Positions 45,847 to 57,754 of a stretch of 64,000 nucleotides of DNA are shown one piece after another; within the stretch, counting starts at the first letter, position 1, and every line of letters begins with the position of its first letter. Source of the DNA: Morella rubra (taxonomy: Eukaryota > Streptophyta > Magnoliopsida > Fagales > Myricaceae). A model generated the notes under the pieces. That model searched no databases. It worked only from the letters and a program-made list of their open reading frames with translations, and was not told the origin of the DNA. Position numbers and translations under genes: made by a program. The stretch spans positions 25,967,030-26,031,029 of the forward strand of contig CM025849.1 of assembly GCA_003952965.2 (NCBI GenBank), read 5' to 3'.

Positions 45847-46300
45847 CAGGGCCGACTCAAGGGTAAGGTAAGTTAGGTCGTGGCCTAAGGCCTCACCATG
45901 AGCAAGGCCCTATCGTGAAAGATAGCAATTTTTGACTTTTTGGTGTTAAGGCCTCAGATGAGCTCTTTTTCATATTTTTTATCATGAGCAGACTGTCTTT
46001 TTACCCATTGAATGATATGCTTCTCCTAAGCTTCCTAATCTTTTTTCAAATTTCTTGTAAGGGAACTTTACTCAAAGATTAAAAATAATAATAATAATAA
46101 TAAATTTCTTAACTGTGCCAGTCATGGGGCCTTGATGTCATACATGAGAATCCCATAAAAAAACAATTAATGACTTTTTTAAATATTTTATATTAAATTT
46201 AATAAATTTCAGATAATTTTAAATATTTATATTAAAATTTATACAAAAGGCATACTAATTTATACGGCCTTGGGCCCCCATTTGGTTTGAGTCGGCCCTA
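45847..46300. mobile_element. hAT-like non-autonomous element (candidate)
   Basis: Ends CAGGGCCGACTCAA (45847) and TTGAGTCGGCCCTA (46287-46300) are inverted repeats of 13-14 bp. Outside lie CTCGAGAA and CTTGAGAC, a 6-of-8 match for an 8 bp target duplication. No coding capacity; an (AAT)n microsatellite sits at 46086-46104. Confidence 0.65.
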
Positions 46301-46454
46301 CTTGAGACGAGAAAAAAGTACCAAGAAGATGGGGAAGAAGGGTCGTATCAGAGCCATTGTGGGTACAGAGAAAGATTACAGTGGAGGAGAGGGTAGAGCA
46401 AAGTGTTATCTCAGCAATCAATAGAAGGGTTCCCCAACATGTGCATTCCGGTTC

Positions 46455-47018
46455 AGGGGTGGCTTAGATAGGTAGGCATGTGAGCCAATCACCTAAGGCT
46501 CCCTAATTATGAGGTCTCTATATTATAGCAAATTAAAATTAAGAAGAAAAAAAGTCTAAATTTTTTGAAATAAAACTTAAAAAATAGGAATAGTTAAAAA
46601 TTAGTTTACAAAATTGAAATTTAAAATAAAAAACTGGACATTTTAGAAACTAGCATTATCTTCTAATAATAGTCTGACTCTATAAATTATTTTACTAAAA
46701 CCTAGCATCACAACTTTCTGATATCATTTTTCTAACATACAGGAGTACACCAATGTCATTTTTCACTAGATTGTTTTAGCTAAATATTATAAATAATTAT
46801 TTACTAACACCTATGTCTCATGATAGATTAAATGGTTTAGTAATTTTATCTATTGAAACTGATTTATTGACTAAAATTGAATAAAAAGTTAAATTAGTAA
46901 TTTTGCATCTAAAAAGACAAAAAGCAAATTTATAGTTTAGTTTTGAATTTATTTTTTAAACTAAAAGGCCTCATTTTTATGACTTGTCTAAGGCCCTTAA
47001 AAATGTTGAGCAGCCTGT
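46455..47018. mobile_element. Possible second decayed hAT-like element
   Basis: CAGGGGTGGCTTAGA at 46455 and AATGTTGAGCAGCCTG near 47005-47020 are weakly inverted. No good target duplication; assignment rests on end composition only. Confidence 0.3.
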
Positions 47019-47151
47019 ATAGTATTTCTAAGAAGTTGCCTGCCGAAAAATCCTTGCCTTGTCTCAACGAATTATATAGCATCATATTTTTTCTTTTCCA
47101 TGTCTTAGATTTGTAGCCTTTAGGTCTAAAGCATAAGAAAGCAATTGGAGG

Positions 47152-47687
47152 TAAGGCTGCACAACCGGAAATTCGGTCCGATTTTTGGACTAGAATCCGG
47201 TCGGATCGAATTTTCGGTTGTACCTAAAATGAAGGACCGGACCGGACCACTTATAAGTGGTCCGGTCCGGTATAAGTGGTCAGATTCGGTCCAATTTATT
47301 TTATTTTTCTTAAGTTTTTATTTTTTATTTTTTTCCTAAGTTTTTATTTTTATTTTTTTTTGTAAATGAGGGGAAAGGGAGGACTTAATTTTGAAGGAGG
47401 AAGGTCGAAAGGGACTCAAGGGACTATGGAGGGCGTCAAAATGCATAATTTTGACTTAGGGTTTTTATTTTTTAAGTTTAAATTTTGTATTAAAAAAATT
47501 TTAAAAATATATTTATTATTTAAATTAATAAACGCGGTGCGGTTCGGTCTAGACCGGATCCCAAATGGCCTGAACCGGATCGGATAAAATTGATTTTTTA
47601 AATACGATCCGGACCGGACCGAATTTGGCCCACTAAGACTACAAATCTAATCCGGTCTGATCTGCGGTCCAGTTCTGTGTAGCCCTA
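47152..47687. mobile_element. hAT-type MITE with a 36 bp palindrome
   Basis: Left end TAAGGCTGCACAACCGG and right end inverse TAGGGCTACACAGAACTGG form terminal inverted repeats. Flanks ATTGGAGG (47144-47151) and ATGGGAGG (47688-47695) match in 7 of 8. Both subterminal zones are rich in CCGGACC/GGTCCGG, and 47236-47271 is a perfect 36 bp palindrome centred on TTATAA. Non-coding. Confidence 0.82.
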
Positions 47688-47699
47688 ATGGGAGGAAAG

Positions 47700-48325
47700 A
47701 TCCACTGTCTGGGTTAAGACAAGGCAAGAGCAGATGAAGTTGACCTTTAAAGTAGTGTGAAACTGAAATATTGATAAAGTTCTTTTAAAAAAGACAACCA
47801 AAACTGTATATTTAACTATTTAGTTGCACAGCTGCCATGACAAGTCAACGCTCTAAAATGAAAAGCTAAAGTTCCAATTCAATCGCAACAGAAAGAAGAG
47901 AGCAAAGAGAAGAACGAGTTATGACATCATCCTACAACAGAGTAGTACAAAAGGTACTCAAAACTTCAACAAGCCTCACATTTTGAACATTGGTTTACTT
48001 TGGAACACTTAGGATCAGCTTGAACACAGAATTTGATCTGCAAAATCCTGGAGTTGACTGCAGCAAATAAATTTAAGAATGAATATGCACCTTCCTATTA
48101 CAATTTAAAACATTTAATTCATTCATCTCTTCAAACAAAACTGAGATGTCAATATTGCAATGTAAGTGGCCTATTTCCCAATCAATGTCGGAACAAGTAC
48201 ATAAATCAGTATTAACAACTTCCTCATGTCAATAAACTAACCAAAATAGACTGCTGCAAATTGGTTTCCCCGCGAAATTAATGCACGGTTGCAAAAAGCA
48301 TATGAAAACAATTTTTCTTGATTCT
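47700..48325. other. Intergenic DNA, no gene seen
   Basis: AT-rich, nothing recognised apart from the PPR fragment that follows. Confidence 0.45.
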
Positions 48326-48440
48326 AAAGAACTACAAAGACCATCACATAGACTTTTGAAAATATTCTTAAACAGTTTTATTTGACCGATCAGCAGACAA
48401 CAAGTCGACAAACATAGTTGCGGTGGTTGCATTTGCTAAG
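48326..48440 (-). pseudogene. Fragment of the 3' end of a PPR gene
   Basis: On - the sequence GCAAATGCAACCACCGCAAC and about 90 further bases match the C-terminal codons of the PPR gene at 51555-51650. It is a small inverted duplicate. Confidence 0.75.
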
Positions 48441-49596
48441 CTCTTTTGTGTAATTTATTTGGTGTTTTATTTTTTTTTTAAAAAAAAAATTCTAGGAGTG
48501 GAGGGTCATGTCTTTTGTATAATTTTTTCGCACTTTTTTAGTATTTTTTGTATATTTTTCTTATTTAATGTAGACTCGTTAGTCTTGCAACAAAGTGCTT
48601 AATAAAAAACTTCCAATAGGATGAGTAAATATAAATTTTAGTAAAACCTAAAGGATATCACCAAACAACAATATTAACAACGAATAAAAAGAAAAGATTC
48701 TTTAGGAGATCGACTAATAACTCCTTTAGCCCGGCTTCCCACAAGGCCCGACATATAAGAAATGAAGATTATTGCAAAACGGGAATGCGAGTAGCAGCTG
48801 CAAACACTGTCGGCATCCACGCTGTCCATACATGTCCGGTATCACACTCATCCCACGTCGTTTCCTATTTAAGGGCATGTTTGTATTCATGAATTTTTTT
48901 TAAAATTTAGTGATGTTGTGAAATTAAGGTAAGTTAGAATTTTATTAGGTTTTGTGAAAAAAATAGCGAAAAATTTGATGTATGTTCAAAAGATATTGAA
49001 AAATTCTAGAGTTTTATAGAAATGACAAAAAAAAAAAAGAAGAAGTAAAGAGAGAGATTATTTTAGTAAATTTTTTTTATGTTTATTGTGACCTAAACAG
49101 ACATTTGATAGAAAGAGATGATTTTAAAGTTTTATATTTAAAATATTGGAATTAAAATAAAAAGATAAAAAAAAATTCAAAAAAGTTACAAATTTTGAGA
49201 CAAAAATTCCATGTTTGGATCTAAAAGTTCTCTAAGTTATAGCAAAATTTGCCTATGCAAAATTTGCCTAGACAGTTCTCAAAGAATTGTCTTCAGGGGA
49301 CACATTAAAGCAGTGGACTTTTTAAACACATACTTGCCGTAGAAAGAATGACCAAAGAATTGTCTTCTTCCTTCTCATTTCGTATAATGGGCTCGAGGCC
49401 CACGTATAATAAAGAAGGCACAAGGCCCTCATAATTTTTCCTCTGAAACGGTGTCGTGTTCTTGCAGCACCCTAACCGAATATGCGAACCCAACAATCCC
49501 ACCTTCACCACGTTCTTCGCCGACTCTCAGAACAAATTGATTTTGCTACTGCTGGTTGTTGCCGCTACCTATTCCTCTGCTTTTCTTCTTCCGGAA
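48441..49596. other. Intergenic DNA upstream of the PPR pseudogene
   Basis: AT-rich, with long T- and A-runs at 48470-48490 and 49028-49040. It includes the presumed promoter of the PPR gene; no clear TATA placement. Confidence 0.4.
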
Positions 49597-51677
49597 ATGG
49601 GTACGGCTGCTAGATCTATCAACCCTCTTCTGCTCTTCTCTAATCGTTTGTTTACTGGGTATCATTGTTGTTGTCTATGGGTTTCATTCCGTGCTCAAAA
49701 CTGTTGTCATTTTTCTACTTCTACCTCTTACAATAACCCTGCTGATAAAAAAAATGTTGAAAGAAGTCCCACTCAGTTTTTAAAATTTGTGAGAGAGCAA
49801 TGCCGATCTGGAAGCATAAGGAATCTTGATTCTGCCATAGGCTTTTTTCAAAGGATGGTTCGCATGCACCCTTTGCCTTCCATTGTGGATTTTAATCAGT
49901 TGTTGAGTGCGATTGCAAGAATGAAGCATTATTCGACAGTGATCACTCTCATTAAACAAATGGAATCCCAAGGAATTGCTCCCGAACTTTATACACTGAA
50001 CGTTTTGATCAATTGCCTCTGCCGTTTCAGCCGGGTGGATCTTGGGTTCTCTGTGTTGGGAAGAATTTTGAAACTCGGTTATCTGCCAAACCTTGTTACT
50101 CTAACAACTCTTGTCAATGGGCTATGTCTTCAGGGTAAGATTGCTGAAGCTGTGAAGTTGGTTGATGAAATGGAGAACAAAGGCTACAAACCAAATGCAG
50201 TTACCTATGGGGCGATCATAAATGGCTTGTGCAAAAGAGGTGAGACCAGTGTGGCCGTTGGGTTGCTTAGGAAGATGGAAGAAACAAACTTTGAACTCAA
50301 TATAGTGTTGTATAGCACTGTCATTGACAGTTTATGCAAGGACAATTGGTAACTGAGGCTTTGAACCTGTCCTCTGAAATGAATGTAAAGGAATTTTCCC
50401 CAACCTCGTCACTTACAATTCTCTAATTCAGGGCCTATGCAATTCCGGCAAGTGGAAGGAGACAATCAACCTCCTGAATGAGATGGTAAGACAGAAAATC
50501 ATGCCAGATGTACAAACATTCAACATCTTGTGGCTGTACTTGGCAAAAAGGGGATGGTTTCAGAGGCAAAAGAAGTCTTTGATGCGATGATACATAAAGG
50601 CATTGAGCCTAACATAGTCACATACAGCTCCTTGATTGACACACTTGGCAAAGAAGGAATGCTTTCAGAGGCAAAGAAGTCTTCGATGTGATGATTCATA
50701 AAGGCATTGAACCTAACGTAGTCACATACAGTTCCTTGATTGACACACTTGGCAAAGAAGGGATGCTTAAAGAGGCGAAAGATGTGTTCGATGTGATGAT
50801 TTGGAGGGGCATTGAGCCTGACGTGGTCACATACAACTCCTTGATTGATGGTTATTGTTTGCAAAACAAAATGAAGGAGGCTCTCAAGATGTTTAATATG
50901 ATGTTGGTTAGAGGCTGTTCACCTTCTGTTTTCAGTTATAACATATTGATCAATGGATATTGTAAGAGCAAACGAATAGATGAGGCAACGAGACTCTATC
51001 GTGAAATGTCAAGGTGTAGAATTACTCCTGATCTAGTCACTCACAACACTCTTATAGGTGGGCTTTGCCGAGTTGGGAGACCTCAAGCTGCTGTAGAGCT
51101 ACTCCGTAAGATGCTACAGTTTGGGCAACATCCAGATCACCAAACTTATGCTATTTTGTTGGATGGCTTATGTAAGAACAAACTATTAACCCAGGCAATG
51201 ACACTGTTTCAACAGATGGAAGACAAAAGATTGGAACTTCCAATTGTTGTTTATAACATCTTAATTGATGCTATGTGTGATGCTGGGAAACTTACAACTG
51301 CAAGAGAACTCTTTTATAGTCTTCCTACCAAAGGTTTGCAACCGGATGTTTGGACGTACACCATAATGATCAAAGGATTTTGCAAAGAGGGATTGATAAA
51401 CGAAGCATGTGAACTACTCGAGCAAATGGACAGGAATGGTTGCTCACCTAATGATTGTACATATAACACAATCATTCAAGGGCTTTTGCTGCATAATGAG
51501 ACATCAAAGGCAATGGAGTATGTCCAAACAATGGTTGGCAAGGGTTTCTCAGCAGATGCAACCACTGCAACCATGTTTGTCGACTTGTTGTGTGCTGATC
51601 AGCCAGATAAAATTGTTCAGGAGTTTTTTCAAAAGTCTGAAAATTTTCTAATTCTTCAAAATCACGAAAAATTATAA
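49597..51677 (+). pseudogene. Restorer-of-fertility-like (P-class) PPR pseudogene
   Basis: Organelle RNA-binding PPR protein of the RFL type. A frame opens earlier (49456), but the ATG at 49597 gives a better mitochondrial presequence (MGTAARSINPLLLFSNRLF). Residues then show 35-residue units such as TLNVLINCLCRFSRVDLGFS, NLVTLTTLVNGLCLQGKIAE and NAVTYGAIINGLCKRGE. The frame is lost at about 50346, 50385, 50530 and 50680, each by a single-base change, and is regained at 50688 through nine further units to the stop at 51675-51677 (ending QNHEKL). The breaks all fall within 350 bp. RFL genes bind mitochondrial transcripts and can suppress cytoplasmic male sterility. In this copy the function is lost unless the breaks are sequencing errors. 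Confidence 0.88.
50542..50854 (+). repeat. Recent tandem duplication of 105 bp PPR units
   Basis: Three units begin GGCAAAnAnGGnATG at 50542, 50647 and 50751. The first two are nearly identical except for one lost base in the second; the third is more diverged. 105 bp is 35 codons, one PPR motif. Homogenised neighbours indicate recent unit amplification. Confidence 0.9.
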
Positions 51678-52079
51678 GGGGGATATGTCTTTCCATGTCC
51701 TTGGACTAGTTTGTTTGGTGCTGCTTCTCTTTTGTTATCTTTACTCCCAATAATCTGTGAACTTGTGGTTCGAGCTAGGTTTGTCTCTTAATGTTGATGT
51801 CATAATGTGGCTGATGTTATTAGCAGTCTTTGTTGATTATGATTGTATGCTCATTGGCCCATCAAGAGTATTGGAATGTTTTACACGAATTTATATGGAT
51901 GTTTTGGATTGTGATAAAAAGTTGCAAATTCATTCTTAAAATTCATTTTGGACAAGTGAGTGCTGTATTAGTTGCACTTCAAATCTAGTATTGAAGCTGA
52001 TACTGAGTGTTTTGCAATTGGACTTTGTTTTTTGATTCTCATCTTAGAGGAGAGATCAAGTTGGAATCGTAAAAGAGGT
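51678..52079. other. PPR 3' flank
   Basis: Presumed 3' UTR and flank; no other feature. Confidence 0.45.
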
Positions 52080-52490
52080 GTTTGATTTATTGTGTTGTGT
52101 TGTATTTGTGTTATTTTAACCATTGGTTTCAAAGCCACATTAGCCACGTTAATGCATTCTTACCACAAATTTATGGATGACATTTTGAGTTGTCTTCTTT
52201 TTTTCTTTCATTGCAAACAATCGATGAGCTTACAGAATTAGAATATCATTCAAAATTTTACATTAAAAGTGTCTTATGGTAGTTCTGATTTCCAGAATAT
52301 AAAACATTTGCTGATGAATAATGTAGGTTTTATTATCAAATATAGATGAATGAGGATCATCAGCTTTCTTTATGTCAGAACCTAATAGGGTGCTCAGATG
52401 AAAGCACCTGATGGAACCTCTGTTACCGCTAATTCTAGTTATGATGAACTTTTTCATTGATGTTTTGGGGAAAATACAAATTGAATTGTC
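52080..52490 (+). repeat. Direct repeat, first copy
   Basis: GTTTGATTTATTGTGTTGTG... through TTTTCATTGATGTTTTGGGG recurs at 54349-54785 at roughly 85-90% identity, with a small insertion in the second copy. Non-coding. Confidence 0.85.
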
Positions 52491-54348
52491 CAATTGTTTC
52501 ATCTAAACGGATTGTAAACTTCATGTTTAAGTTTAGTTGGAATGTTCCTTTTTGCCCTTCCCTAATTGAGCAAGGATGGCTTTTGGAAATTAGTAGCGAT
52601 CCAAAACGTGGCAAGTTTTGCAATTTACTGAAGGCAGCAAGTTGTATCTGCTTTTTGTTGTTTTCTTCGGGTTTGAAGAGAATTGGGATGCCCTGTTTCC
52701 TTTTGCGGATATGTCTATACATCTATGTATAATAACTAATTGTCTGCTTGTTCATATTTAGAACTGGCTTGGAGAGTTCAGACCTAGTCCCCCCAAACGG
52801 ACTTGCAGTCTCAGGTGTGACTTGCTTAGTCATGATTCCATGAGAGAAACTCAGAATGTTGGTACCAATGTTTACGAACATTTTTACTTTGCAGTAACCA
52901 GGAATATGGACGGATGACATTTGTCTAATTGCAATTCTTGTCATTTTGGTAAAAAGACTCAGAATGTTGGTACCAATGTTTTTGTCTACTTTCTTGATTT
53001 TTATTTCACAAACAGAGGGTCACAAAATGTTTTTAACGCCTACTGTTTGAAAGCTAATGCATTAGCATATCTGGTTTGCACTTTCCATTCATTTTTGCCT
53101 TTTTGTGGTATGTGCTTCATTCCATGTCTACCAAGAAGTGAATGCAGTAGCAGATGCTTTTGCCAATCGAGGAGCTTAGTGCTAATCGAAGATCTAGTAT
53201 GAGCTGATCACTGGAGTTTACCACGCCTTTGCATTAGGTGAGTTTTTTCTTGATTAGTCCTATCCTTTATTATCTTTCCTTTGAGGTCTTTTTAAACCTG
53301 GTGTTTGGAATTTTCTGCCCCCATATTCCTCCGCTACAAGTGAGGGTTTGGGAATCAATTTCAGAGATACCGTCCTCTTTTATTAAAAAAAAATAACAAT
53401 CCAAATGATCATTTGAAGTGCAGTGAATTTCGTGTCAAGAATACTTAGCGGATGACTATTTGGTTTTGATTTGGTGTGACAAATAAGCTCAAAGTGTCAA
53501 GGTTCCGGCGCTTATGATCCATTGGAGACAGATGAGGATTAGGAAAAGGGTAACAATGAGGATCAGGAAATGGTTCCCGCAACAATGCTGATGATAGTAG
53601 TTGTTCCTCCCATCAAAGTTTCTGAAAACCTTGATTCTAATTAAGATTTCATTTCTAATTGTAAATGATACATGAAATTGTATATAAGTCTTTTAGCCGA
53701 TTACTCTTCTTCACTAGGTGGTACGTACATTGCCAAAAATTTGACCCAAAGGTCCATGAGAATGGAGTCTTGAAAAAGAATCAGCATAAAATGGCTACCT
53801 TGAGTTATGTTCTGCTGTTAAAATGGAAATAGTTTTCAGTTGCAAGATAGAGCTGATAAACTACAAGGTACCATCTCCTTCCTCACTTGCTGTGGCATCA
53901 TCTCCTGCATCCGAGTCCATTGCTCTGTCACAACTCCAACTTGCTCTACAATTCTTCACACTATAGCCTTGCAAAGTCCTGAGCAAAGGTTATCTTCCAG
54001 TGACAATGAGGTCAAGATTAATGGTAATGATAATGATATTGGCTATTGGAAATGTAATCCCCCGGGCTCAAACTCCAAACGGAAAGAGTTTAGTATAAAA
54101 TAAGGCTTTTCATCTGCTTAAATGACTTTGTCAACATTTGCAAATCCACATATTACAGATTTGCAGAAATTGCAAAGAAGACAAAGTTAATTAGTATTCA
54201 CTGGAATATTCCATTCTATTGTACAAATAACCAACACACTGTACAAAGCATTTCAATAACAGAAAATACAGAGAATTCCCAGCATCTTCTTTCTTTATTT
54301 TCCATCTTCTGCATTTTCAATTCTCACACTGTACTGGAATGATTCTGC
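52491..54348. other. Intergenic DNA with gene relics
   Basis: A + stretch at 53118-53175 reads FHVYQEVNAVADAFANRG, like the last helix of RNase H-like domains, with no other part of such a gene. A 26 bp sequence (CTCAGAATGTTGGTACCAAT...) occurs at 52850 and again at 52960. No intact gene. Confidence 0.4.
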
Positions 54349-54785
54349 ATGTTTGATTTATTGTGTCGTGTTGTATTTGTGCCATTTTAACCATTGTTTT
54401 TTAAATCTTTTTCATTGGTTTCAGAGCCACATTTGCCATGCTAATTCATTCTTACCACAAATTTATGGATGACATTTTGAGTTGTCTTCTTTTTTTCTTT
54501 CATTGCAAACAGTGATGAGCTTTCAGAATTAAAATGCCATTCAGAATTTCACATAAAAGTGTCTTATGGTAGTTCTGGTTTCCGGAACATAGAAAATTTA
54601 CTGACAAATAATGTAGGTTTTATTTTCAAATACAAAGGAATGACGACCATCAGCTTTCTCTATGTCAGAGCCTAATAGGATGCTCAGATGAAAGCATCCG
54701 ATGGAACATCTGTTACCGCTAATTTCAGTTAAGACTGGAAACTGATGAACATTTTCATTGATGTTTTATGGCATGTTTTGGGGAA
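54349..54785 (+). repeat. Direct repeat, second copy
   Basis: See 52080-52490; 2.27 kb apart, same orientation. Confidence 0.85.
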
Positions 54786-55924
54786 AAGACAAATTAAAGA
54801 GAACGTAGAAAAGGTGAGAATAAGCGATGTCATCTGGCCTCAATTGTTGCATATTTTATCATGTACATGATCAAGAGATAAATCAGTATTGGTATTGTTA
54901 TTCCCGCAACAAAAATGGCTGGGCATGAACGTTGCCTAAATAAATATTTTTAGTGAAACTCAAAAATCCCCTGTTTGGTTCTTTGTTTTCCAAACAATCT
55001 GAGCTGATGTAATCTGTTACTTTTATTGTCAACAAAACCTAAATGATTAAGTTCGAACATGGGCATGATGGTTCTGATGGCACTGATAATTTTCTTGTTT
55101 TGGGCGGTGTTGCCTCTTTGTTCTCTATGGTTTCAGTTTTTATTGTGCAGGCAAATTCCAGTGTTTGGTAATATTTCCTTGAGAAAGGATGGGGAAAGTT
55201 TTCCTTAAGACTTCTGCCATCGCTATTTCGATGTGTTTGATGGATGTTTAATCGGGATATTTTGGTGTGAATTGAAAGTAATTGCCAATCAGCGTCTCAT
55301 TTGTACTTAAAATTTTGGGAAACCTGTAGCGTTCATTATCTTGAGCTTATAAATCTGACGTTGACTTCCTTAGGTCGATTGGAATTAAGGTTATCTAAAC
55401 AATATAAAATTAGTCATTTTGTGTGGGTCAAGAAAAGGAAATGCCTCTAGTTTGGCATAAAGAATCTCTTGCATAATGCGTTATCTCTACAAAAGGAAAA
55501 GCAAACACAGTGACGTAATATGCATTGTCTGAATTGCTTTCAAATGTAGTAGTCTTTGACCTGATAAAGGTCCAAAAATATTTCACATGGTCAAAACAAA
55601 TTAAGATTCGGGATTGATCTCATTCCATTAGCATCAGATTCAGTAATCTAGAAAGAGAGAAATGACCTTGCTAGTTTCAAATGTCGATTTAAGTGTCCTT
55701 TATTTTACATATTGAATGCTGTAAATAGATACGAAGCAACTAGGATGGAACCATGTACCTCTGTTTCTTTTTATTTTCCATGCTTTTTAGAATCTATCTT
55801 TCTATCTCCAAAACGTTTAGCTTGTAATTGCTAAAGTTTGCTACCTGCTTTTATTCTTTGTAATATGGTCAACTGTCTTCAAATGGAAATTGTCACTAGC
55901 CCATTTGCCTTCTAGCTTTCATCA
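54786..55924. other. Intergenic or intron-like DNA, no gene seen
   Basis: No supported feature. It may be intron of the NBS-LRR relic farther right. Confidence 0.4.
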
Positions 55925-56950
55925 GCAACGGTTTTCACTATGAATTGGCAGCTTCCTTACTGCTGATCATTCCAGACTTTACTGTTGGGGTAGAAATAAT
56001 CAAGTAGTCCCACTTTCAGTTAGTTCTCAGCAAGTTTTTTCATAATTAATTGGCATATCGCCGAATGCTGATCATTACGGATTTCATGTGATTCTTGGGG
56101 GAAGAGGTTGTCAATTACATTTATAGCTAAACAGATCTAATTCAGTTTCATTTGGTCACTAAAACATTGTTAATATGGCTTCCGGTAAGGTTTTCGATGA
56201 TATTGCTGAATGCTGATCCTTGCGGATTTGATGAACCACTGGGTAAAGATGCTGTCCATGGCAAGACGCTGAATAGATGTAATTCTCCTTTCTTTTTTGG
56301 CTCACTACCCCATTTCCAGGGTAGCTTTCAGCATGTTTTTCATTACTAATTAGCAGTTGCTGAATGCAGATTGTTGCAGATTTGACGAACCATCAGGGGA
56401 AGAGAGCTTGTCAATGGCAGGTAGTTTTTCCATTACTAATTGGCATATCGCTGAATACTGATCATTCCAGACTTATGAACCACTAGGGGAAGAGGGTGAC
56501 AATGGCATGTGTAACTGAATAGAGGTAATTTTTTTCCTCGATAACCTTTCTAGATTTTGCCTCTTGGAGGTATTTTGTTACTAATTGGTTTATTTGTTGA
56601 ATGCTGATTGTTCCAGATTTAACGAACCAACGGGGAAAGAAGTTGTCGGTTGTATGTATAGTTGGATTGAGGTACTTCATTTTGTTTGTTGTCACTACTT
56701 CAATTTTGAGTGTAACTTTTAGCAAACTTTTCATTGCTTGTTGACATATTGCAGAATTCTAATCATCCTAGATTTTGGGGGAAGAGTTTGTTTGCATATT
56801 TAGCTTCACAGAGTTAATTTGGGTTTTTTTTTTTTTTTATTACCTCATTTTCAGCATTACTTTCAGCTAGTTTTCCATTACTAACTGGCATGGTCTGAAT
56901 GCTGGTCATGAAAGATTTTGATGAGCCACTGGGAAATGGAAGGCAGACCT
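55925..56950 (+). repeat. Field of about seven degenerate 110-160 bp units
   Basis: Each unit contains variants of TTACTAATTGGCATAT, GCTGAATGCTGATCATT, CCAGATTTnATGAACCACT and GGGGAAGAGGTTGTCAAT. Units are visible near 55945, 56045, 56190, 56345, 56430, 56580, 56745 and 56880, some incomplete. Degeneration suggests age. Origin unknown. Confidence 0.75.
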
Positions 56951-57494
56951 GAATTAGATAATTATTGTTCTCTTACATCTACATCAATTGAAGGTCTATG
57001 CAAAAGAAAAGGTAATAATAATGTGGTACATTTGTTCTAGCATTTAAGATTTTCCTTGATTTTCTTTAAGATATAGTCATTATTGTGATTGTTGAATAGC
57101 GTTTTCATTATTTCTATTGATCCTCCGCAAACATATAATAGTTTCTTGTAGAAATATGCTGCTACTCTTTGAGTTGCTGATCTAAGATAACACTATCCAA
57201 CCAATTGCTATCAAATTTTGTTTGACCTTTAGTCCGTTCCTCTGTTTTCTTTTAGTAACTGTCCAACTCTTGTTTTCTCCCCGGATGCAGTGTTGCCTCC
57301 TGCCAACCTGAGAGCTGCTTGAGATTTCCAGCAAGATAATGCCGGCCCTGTTCAAGTCCATAGAAAACCTCTTGCTCTCAGCCTAACTTTGCTTGAGAAC
57401 GATGATCTCAACATCACTGAGCTGTTGTTTAGGTGGGGATTGCACGGACTTATCTCTCTTTAACGATTTCTCACTACTGGAGGATGTCAATGTC

Positions 57495-57754
57495 TGGTTT
57501 CCTTTCCAGCTTTGATGCTGCCTGCCTCTCTAACCAGCCTCACCATTGCAGGCTTCCCAAATCTGAAATACCTGTCTACTGAAGGCCTTCAAATCCTCAC
57601 CTCTCTTGAAGACCTGTCTATACCAAATGAGCCTGTTTACAAAAATCTTATGTCATTTCCAGAGCCTCCCTCACTCCTACCACTTCATATCAGAGGATGT
57701 TCGCTGCTGAAAAAACGTTGCAAGGAAGCCAAAGAAGAGACTAGTTTAAGATAG
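57495..57754 (+). pseudogene. C-terminal LRR end of an NBS-LRR resistance gene
   Basis: LPASLTSLTIAGFPNLKYLS, LQILTSLEDLSI, SLLPLHIRGCSLLKKRCKEA and a stop at 57752-57754 form the typical C-terminal leucine-rich repeats of CC-NBS-LRR (RPPL1-like) immune receptors. NB-ARC motifs and the remaining LRRs are not found upstream within 5 kb, and 57300-57490 contains only broken LRR-like codons. It is therefore the remnant of a resistance gene or a far 3' exon of one. Confidence 0.75.

Noticed and set aside
52850-52990. 26 bp direct repeat CTCAGAATGTTGGTACC...
   Set aside because: A single short duplication with no further structure; mentioned but not called as an element.
53118-53175. RNase H-like end FHVYQEVNAVADAFANRG as a gene
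   Set aside because: Only 18 residues fit and no other part of the domain is nearby; noted within the intergenic entry.
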